Assembly (NCBI RefSeq): GCF_003286085.1
Contig: NW_020825322.1
Span: 806,001-870,000, forward strand
Source of the DNA: Drosophila persimilis
Lineage: Eukaryota; Arthropoda; Insecta; Diptera; Drosophilidae
DNA: 64,000 bases
Direction: 5' to 3'
Part shown: positions 57,947 through 64,000 of the stretch, piece by piece
Numbering within the stretch: position 1 is the stretch's first letter
Layout: each line of letters opens with the position of its first letter
The notes under the pieces: model-generated
The model's database searches: none
Told to the model about the DNA's origin: nothing
What the model saw: only the letters and a program-made list of their open reading frames with translations
Made by a program: the position numbers and the translations under genes

Positions 57947-60835
57947 CTATGACTCGTCCCGATTGTTGTGCACCCACTGGGCGGGCACCCACTGCGGCTC
58001 GCGCTCCAGCGAATTGATCTCGGCCAGCAGCTGGTGGTAGGCGCGCTCCGTATCATTGTTGATGATGATCATGTCGAAGAGATGCCCCCATCGGGCCTCC
58101 ATGTCCCTGGCCGTGGCAATGATGTCTTTGAGCTCTTCCTCCTGCAAAATGGAAGCACAAAATTCAGATGGAGTTTCAAATCCAAACCGGTGGGATGACG
58201 CACCTTGAATGGTTCCCCATTGCGCAGCTTCTTCTGCCGCAGCTTGTCGAGGCTGGGGGGCGCCACCAGTACCACATAGGGCTTGAGGTCGGAGGCTCGC
58301 AGCAGCTTCAGGCTCTGCGGATGCAGATTGAGGACGCAGATCTTGCCGCTGGCCACCACCGTTCGTATGGCCTCCAGTGATGTGCCTGTGGATTATTTGA
58401 ATAGATTACTTTCAGTTCCGGGGTAAGCTCTGGGCCTTGCCGACTCACCGTAGTAGGCCTTCTCGTACTCCCCGTGCTCCACGAAGCGACGGGCCAGAAT
58501 GTCCGCTTCGAAGGCCTGGCGCGTGATGAAGTGATAGTCGACACCGGGCACCTCGCCCTCCCTCCGGGCACGTGATGTGTCTGCAGGTTGAGATAACAAA
58601 AGAGAAATGAGGTTAGCCAGGGATTGAATGTGTCTGCCATGGGGGTGCAGCGGGTGTAGGGCGCAGGATGGAGGCTGGAGGATGGGGGATAGTGGGACAC
58701 CAGAAGCCTGGGTATAGCTAGCGAATGCTCTGGGATTCAGTTGCAGAGGCTGTGCTTTACCCTTGGCCTTGGTCTTGGTCTTGGCCTCCTTGAGGCGCTC
58801 CTCGAGCAGATAAAACACTGCCAGGACACGCAGAAAGCGAGAAAGAAAGTTAGAGAGAAAGAGAGCGCGAGAGAAAGAGAGGACTCTACTTACGTGGCAC
58901 TGCGGCGGAGAAGCGCTCAGAGTCCGCCATCAGGCGCTGGCGCAGCTCGTGGCGTCCGATGTTGGGCGGTCCGATCAGGACGATGGGCCGCTTGTGGGTG
59001 GCCCGCGGATAGTACAGGGCCACCTCCTCGTAGGTGAGTATCTCCTCCGGATCGGTCTCGTCCGGCGCCGTCGTGGCGTACAAGGGATAGCTGCGAAGAG
59101 AGGAACAGGGAGAGCGAGATCAGTGGGGGATCCTTCAGGAGCAGTATGCTGCACCCTGGTACGAGTGGTGCTGGTAGATGCTTACCCTGCCTCGGAGCTG
59201 GCCTTCTTCTTCTTTTTGCGGCCCTTGCGAGCACAGAGCAGGGTGGCACCCTTGCTGCTGGCCCCGTCCTTGCCACGGGAGCGGGCCAGGCCCGCCTCCT
59301 CGGCGATGGCCAGCTTCATGGTCTCGCGCTGGTGCTGAAACGACTGACTAGGAATGAGGCCGGCCAGCGTCTGGTCCTCCTCGCCCTCGCGGTACGCCTG
59401 CCACCAGTTGGGGTCCTCGCGGCTGATCACGTGCAGCACATCGCCCTTCTGGAAGCTGATGCCCAGCTCCCGGCACGGAATGTACAAATCGTCCTCCGGG
59501 TCGTAGTCGAAGTGCGCCCGTACATGCAGCACGGCCGTGTCCCGGTGTGCCCCCAGCCCCGAGCCGGGTCCGCCGCTGCCGGCCAGACTGCCGGGAAGGC
59601 CGAGGCCCCCAAGGCCCCCAGACGGCGGACTGCCCGCCGGCACGATGAGGAACGTCAGCGTGCCCTGCATCGCACCGAGCAGGGCGCACACCTCGTTCAC
59701 AGTCTTGCCGCGCAGCTCCTGGCCGTTCACCTCCAGGATCTCGTCGCCCTCGTGGAGCAGGCCGGACTTCTCGGCGGCTCCGCCGCGCACGATCCGCCCA
59801 ATGACCACCGCCTCGCCCTCATTGCGCACGGTGGCGCCCAGCGGCTCCGTCGACTTCTCGATCTGGATTATTCGGATGTTGTCGTTCTGGTCGTTGAGCG
59901 TTCCAAAGCAGGCACTCATCGGCATGGCCATGGGCATTGGCATTGGCAGCGGCGGCGGTGGGGGCGACTCGCCCCGCGGCAGCGGCATTGCTCCGCGCTG
60001 CGCCAGCGTTGACGGGACCGGAACCACCGGTGGAGGCACCACCACGCCACCGGCCATCGCCGCTCTCTTCGCCGCTGACACCGGACTGCTGGCTCCGCTC
60101 ATCGATCCCATCGAACCCAATCCACCGGCGGGTGTGGGCGTCGGCGTGGGCGAGGGCGTGCCGTCCGTGTGGTTGGCGATGCGGTCGTGGGCTAGCAGGA
60201 GGCCCTCCATCTCGTGGCTGGTGAGCAGGTTGCCCAGCTCGATGGCCGCCGCGGTGTTCGACTGGGTGAGCAGCTCCACGATGTCCTTCTGCAGGCCGAG
60301 GGCGTTGTGGTGCAGGGGGCCGCTGACGCGGGGGCGTCGGCGCTGCAGGACGGCGGTACGGGCGGCCAGCACGTGGGCGACACTGGCGCTGGCCAGAACG
60401 CTGTGGGCTGCCGAGACGCGTCCGGCCAGCGTGCTGAGGCCGCTCTTGCTCAGCTGGCTCTGGAGGCGGGTGAGGGCCGCGATCAGCTCGCCGTAGCCTT
60501 GAGATGGGAGAGAGAGAGATAGGGAGTCAGTGTCTGGGCAGTGGAAAGGATTGAGATGAGGACCCACCATCGATCTGCTCTGGCTGCGGCTGCAGCTGTG
60601 GCTGCGCCTGATCTTCATCCGGCAGATACGCCTCGTTCTCCACACCGGCGGGCATGGGCATGGCTGCCAGTCCCGTCGGCGCCGGCTGCTGCTGCTGGGC
60701 CATGGCGATGGCCTTGCCGGGCGTGGCCGAGTCCTGGAGCGCCTTCAGCTTGCGAGAGCCGCGCAGACTGTTCCGCAGGAACTCATTCTGCTGGGCGATG
60801 CGCTCCTCCTCCTCGCGTCGGCGGCGCAGTTGCTC
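57947..60835 (-). CDS. sdt: Stardust, Pals1/MPP5-type MAGUK scaffold (3' exons; 5' part outside window)
   Basis: Minus-strand exons 60835-60568, 60497-59186, 59090-58894, 58580-58449, 58385-58204 and 58141-57947 join in phase to 761 codons plus stop. Order of parts: a charged helix ([20 protein letters not shown]), the L27 pair (about residues 90-200), a Pro/Met-rich linker, PDZ (about 297-376, [18 protein letters not shown]), SH3 (about 410-480, [12 protein letters not shown]), the HOOK basic block (KGRKKKKK), and the guanylate-kinase-like domain ending [16 protein letters not shown]. The GUK P-loop is degenerate ([10 protein letters not shown]), as in Pals1, so it is a binding rather than catalytic domain. 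Stardust binds the Crumbs tail through PDZ-SH3-GUK and Patj through L27 at the apical junction of epithelia. The first exon here begins at a CTATAG acceptor; earlier exons lie beyond 60835 and probably beyond the window. Confidence 0.96.
58761..58817 (-). CDS. sdt: Optional 57-nt exon of stardust inside the GUK domain
   Basis: Flanked by a CTGGCAG acceptor and a GTAAAG donor on the minus strand. It is exactly 57 nt and phase-compatible (1 in, 1 out), so it can be included or skipped. Skipping restores the Pals1-like junction [12 protein letters not shown]. Inclusion adds 19 residues, rich in Leu, Glu and Lys ([19 protein letters not shown]). This would enter the guanylate-kinase fold just after its first helix/strand region. 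The purity of the reading frame supports real alternative use. Confidence 0.65.
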
Positions 60836-63800
60836 CTATAGAAAAAGGGGGGAACATTAGTCATGATTTGGTTTAGGAGTATGGGTGGTTCAGGGCTAAG
60901 GGTTCAGGGCGCTGGCTTCTGGCTTCTGTGTTCTGGTTTTGGCTCTGGGATTGGGACTACCACTGGGCGTTGACTCTTAAGTGGCGCACTTAATCCGCAC
61001 TCGCGACAATCGCGCTAATTTAATTAGCAGCTGAAAGAGCGACGCCACCTGAGCGGACATGCCGCAGAATCCAATGCCACAAAGAAGGTCAGCACCGAGT
61101 GGTGGTCGCCAATCGCCATACCCTGTAGCCAGTAGCCAGTACCCTGAAAAGCAGACAGATAAAAGGGAAGAAAATGCCCGTCTACTTGGAAAATCTGTGC
61201 TGTGGTAGGAATCTACCAGGGGGGTTCCCTCTTTTGACTTCTGAGGTCTGGTCTTTAGCGGCACTTCCCTGCGGCACTGGCTGCAACTGCGGGGTATCAG
61301 TGGCCCCGAAAGAGTCTTTAGCTGATGGGTGGCCGAAGGGTGGCTAATGGGTGGCTTGTGTTTCTTGTGGCCGATGGATGTTGGCCGTTGCATACCGCAG
61401 AAAATCCCATCGCGGACAGTCCCCTGCAGGGCAGGCACCGGCGATGCGTTAATGAGCGCAAAGCGGTTAACAAAGGGGTGGTGGGATGGTGTGCTCTGGG
61501 TGTGGCAGGGTGGCAACTGCAATTATTGCGGAAGCCCCTCAAGTGCCACACGCCCCTCTCTCTCTGTCTTCACCTGTTTGGCAGCGGAATGTGGCAGACT
61601 ATCGGTGGGTATTGATTCCAATTTCCCCCAAAAATGGTACGCCCAAAGGCCCAAAAAGGGGTAGCTTTGATGCCGTGGATTTGAATACACCTGTACCACA
61701 TATGCACATATGTATACCATTTCTGGTTACTAAAAGATCAGCCTCTCTCTTCAAGAGGAACAAGGCTTATGCGAGTCTTTTCCAAGACTGCCATGCAGAT
61801 GGATCGATTCGTTAATACTCTCTTAAAGAGTATAACATCAACATGGTAAAAAAGACAAGAAGGAAAACAAAAACTACTGAATTGAATAACAACAGAAAAG
61901 ACGCTCGGAATTCCAAAAGGCGGAAGAGCCAACAAAAAGAGAAAGAGGAACAACGAAGAATATGAGAACAACAACAACAGACAAAAAGAAAAAAAAAAAA
62001 AAAAGCAACTAAGAAATAATAAAAATTCTGCTAAACTTGCATAATAATTCGAAGGGGAACAAGAAGAGCAACAAAAGCAAAAGCAACAAAGCGAAGAGCG
62101 AAGAGCGAAAATTCCACACCACCCAACGCACAGCAGACCAAGAGAATCAGCAGAAATTTCAAGCACCTCTGAGAAATACCGTACCGACACCCCCGACATA
62201 CCCCCCAGCCACCCAGCTCACCCCTTGACCCCGTGGGCGGGAGGTGAGGGTCATCCTCATCTTCCTCTTCATATCATGCATCACCATCTCCACCTGTATC
62301 TGTATCTGTATCTGTACCTGTACCACCTCCATTGCCACCACTAACCATGTGAACCGAAACGGAGATTGGAGAGCATTGGCATTGGAGTTTGAGTAAAAAC
62401 AGATGACAGGCAGAGACGGAGACGGGGACAGAGACAGAGATGGACAGGGATAGGGATAGGGATAGGGAGACGAAGCCACAGAAAGAGCAAAAGATGCCAG
62501 AAGATATATATATATATAAATAAAGACAACACAAGAAAAGGCTCAACGAAAAAACAGAAGGAATGTCTGCTATTCTATTCTTTGGATCAGCTGCTTTCAT
62601 ACGAAAAGCCAAGTGTGCCCAAACAACAAACGGAAAATGGTCACACTCTGTACGGTGCCGGTGCCGGTGCCGGTGCCGCCTCTTTTATTCATTTCCTGAC
62701 AGTTTTTGGCACTTCTTAAAGCTTTTTCATCTTCGTTGAATCAAAGAAATCAGTTTCCAGCGAACATTTTCAGACGGAACCCACCAGATATAGAGATTTC
62801 TGTGGCAACGGGAGGACCATTAAGTGGAGTACCTCTAAAACTGCAAATGAAATCAAAGTTCGGAATGAAATCCCCTCCTAAGCAGTAAGGGGAAGGAGTA
62901 CTTGTCGTATCATTGAATAAAGTGCTTTTGAAATTTTAAATGCCAGTTAAGTTTGGACATCAGCGAAAGTAGTTTCGGTAAGACTTTTAACATTCCATGA
63001 CATCCTTCCACAGCACTGAGTGGAAGTGCTAGTAAAATGTAGCATTTGAATGTGGCTTTGGGCAAATAAAAGTACAGAGAATCGTTTTACGAATCCATTT
63101 TAGGACTTAAAACTGTACAATAAAGCCACAGAGCCATAGAGAATCTTTCGTAAGCGTTCATTTACATTTGAAGCTGAAGCCAAAGAACAGCAAACTGAAC
63201 GAAGACTCCCACACAAATCGAAAACAGTTGAAACACTTAGACATTGCCCCATACCCCTGCCCGTACCCGTATCCATACCTATACCTTTGGCTATTCATAG
63301 ATCAAATGAAGCCTACAAAAGCTTCTTACCTTCGCTCGGGCCATCAATCATCCGACGGCAACAGCTACAGCCACAGCAACCCGTAACACCAGAAACTTTA
63401 GTAATTGTTAAGGAAAAACACACCACTAACAAATGGAGGAATGCCTTAAAAAGCAAAAAAAAAACTGTTGACGGCAAAGCCATGACATCATCATCAACAT
63501 CATCGAAAGCAGCAACAACAACGAGTGCCGGCATAAATAAATATTGAAATTGCGCGTACAATAAAAATTAAAAATATATTAACGATAATGATACCCTCTA
63601 GCCACTCATGGCCAAGGGTCTAGTCAGCCAAGTAGTGCACTTGGTTTGACTATCTGTCGATCTCCCTCCCTTTGGATAAAGTGTATTTCAGTCGATAAAG
63701 ACCTCGGAAAACACCTTTTGGCACAGACGTTAATCAGACAGTATAATCAGTACATATAATAAATCATGTACTTGACACAGAAATGAGCGGTGCAAAAAGA

Positions 63801-64000
63801 ATTCATTGTATCTACATATCTTGATATTGTAATCTTAATAATTTTAAATGTTGGGATAATCAAACATTTTTTGTTTCCCCCGTATCCACCTCCTGTCCTC
63901 AGTCCAAGCTCCTGCACTCATTCGAGGTCGATGGTGGTTGTCCACCCACTTATCCTATCCGATGGAAAAACCATTTGATTTTCTTTTTGCAAGGAATCGA
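60836..64000 (-). other. Upstream intron of stardust and flank; weak plus-strand ORFs
   Basis: No further sdt exon was recognised on the minus strand. On the plus strand, GCGAAGAGCGAAGAGC-type and CTGTATCTGTATC-type repeats are present, with a GATAGG repeat near 62448-62470. A GGTCACACT promoter motif lies at 62639-62647. Two coding-like but ATG-less frames follow: 62706-62888 (AATAAA just after, near 62914) and 63287-63547 (AATAAA near 63560). Neither is accepted as a gene. Confidence 0.4.
62638..62648 (+). promoter_or_regulatory. Motif-1 (M1BP-type) promoter element
   Basis: TGGTCACACTC matches the fly core promoter motif 1 consensus YGGTCACACTR except for the last base. It is found near starts of ubiquitously expressed genes. 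No clear gene follows, so it could serve a short unknown transcript or an sdt transcript start on either strand. Confidence 0.35.

Noticed and set aside
59146-60496. Long plus-strand frames opposite sdt
   Set aside because: They are shadows of the GC-rich sdt exon, whose minus-strand product has clear PDZ and SH3 domains.
1-64000. CRISPR arrays, bacterial operons, tRNA or rRNA genes
   Set aside because: None seen. The repeats are eukaryotic microsatellites, genes are spliced, and no tRNA cloverleaf or rRNA sequence was recognised by eye.

Overview
The window is nuclear DNA from a fruit fly (genus Drosophila). The evidence is spliced genes with GT-AG introns, fly core-promoter elements (TATA/Inr/DPE, DRE, the GTATWTTT and GGTCACACT motifs), very rich simple repeats, and clear orthologues of known Drosophila X-linked (Muller element A) genes. 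I cannot fix the species. From memory, ewg and CG13375 lie at the X tip in D. melanogaster while sdt lies around 7F-8A. Their proximity here therefore suggests a rearranged X, as in an obscura-type or other non-melanogaster species.

Layout. 1-8435: non-coding flank and probable 5' UTR. 8436-24815 (+): a five-exon Ras-superfamily GTPase of the RASD/Dexras-Rhes type (CG13375-like), followed by a long 3' UTR to about 27.55 kb. Its third intron hosts an intronless minus-strand gene of unknown function (23266-23946). 27.6-30.8 kb has little coding evidence except a broken, coding-like patch near 28.7-29.06 kb. 30.88-30.94 kb holds a strong orphan plus-strand core promoter. 31.8-34.2 kb contains a small unknown two-exon gene (33038-33549) embedded in diverged duplicated blocks and GTATATTT/DRE promoter arrays. 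From about 34.2 kb a housekeeping-type promoter and a candidate 5' UTR exon may belong to ewg.

41297-47899 (+) is erect wing (ewg), the fly NRF-1 transcription factor. It can be rebuilt with consistent phases as 728 residues, starting at a CUG codon. A read-through alternative C-terminus and an AU-rich last intron match the known ELAV-regulated region. A palindromic NRF-1/EWG binding site sits in the intron just before the first coding exon.

51935-52797 and 55008-55373 (+) are two secreted glycine-rich proteins with near-identical TATA/Inr promoters, probably cuticle or matrix proteins. 57947-60835 (-) is the 3' part of stardust (sdt), the Pals1-type MAGUK scaffold of the Crumbs polarity complex; its 5' exons lie beyond the window. 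A 57-bp in-frame optional exon falls inside its guanylate-kinase-like domain. 60.9-64.0 kb is sdt intron with a few weak plus-strand ORFs.

The genes do not form a pathway together; they are neighbours by chromosomal arrangement. The most useful leads are the CUG start and possible autoregulatory site of ewg, the sdt optional exon, the unidentified 33-kb gene with its duplicated promoter blocks, the orphan promoter at 30.9 kb, and the strand-like Lys-Ile repeats in the first glycine-rich protein.
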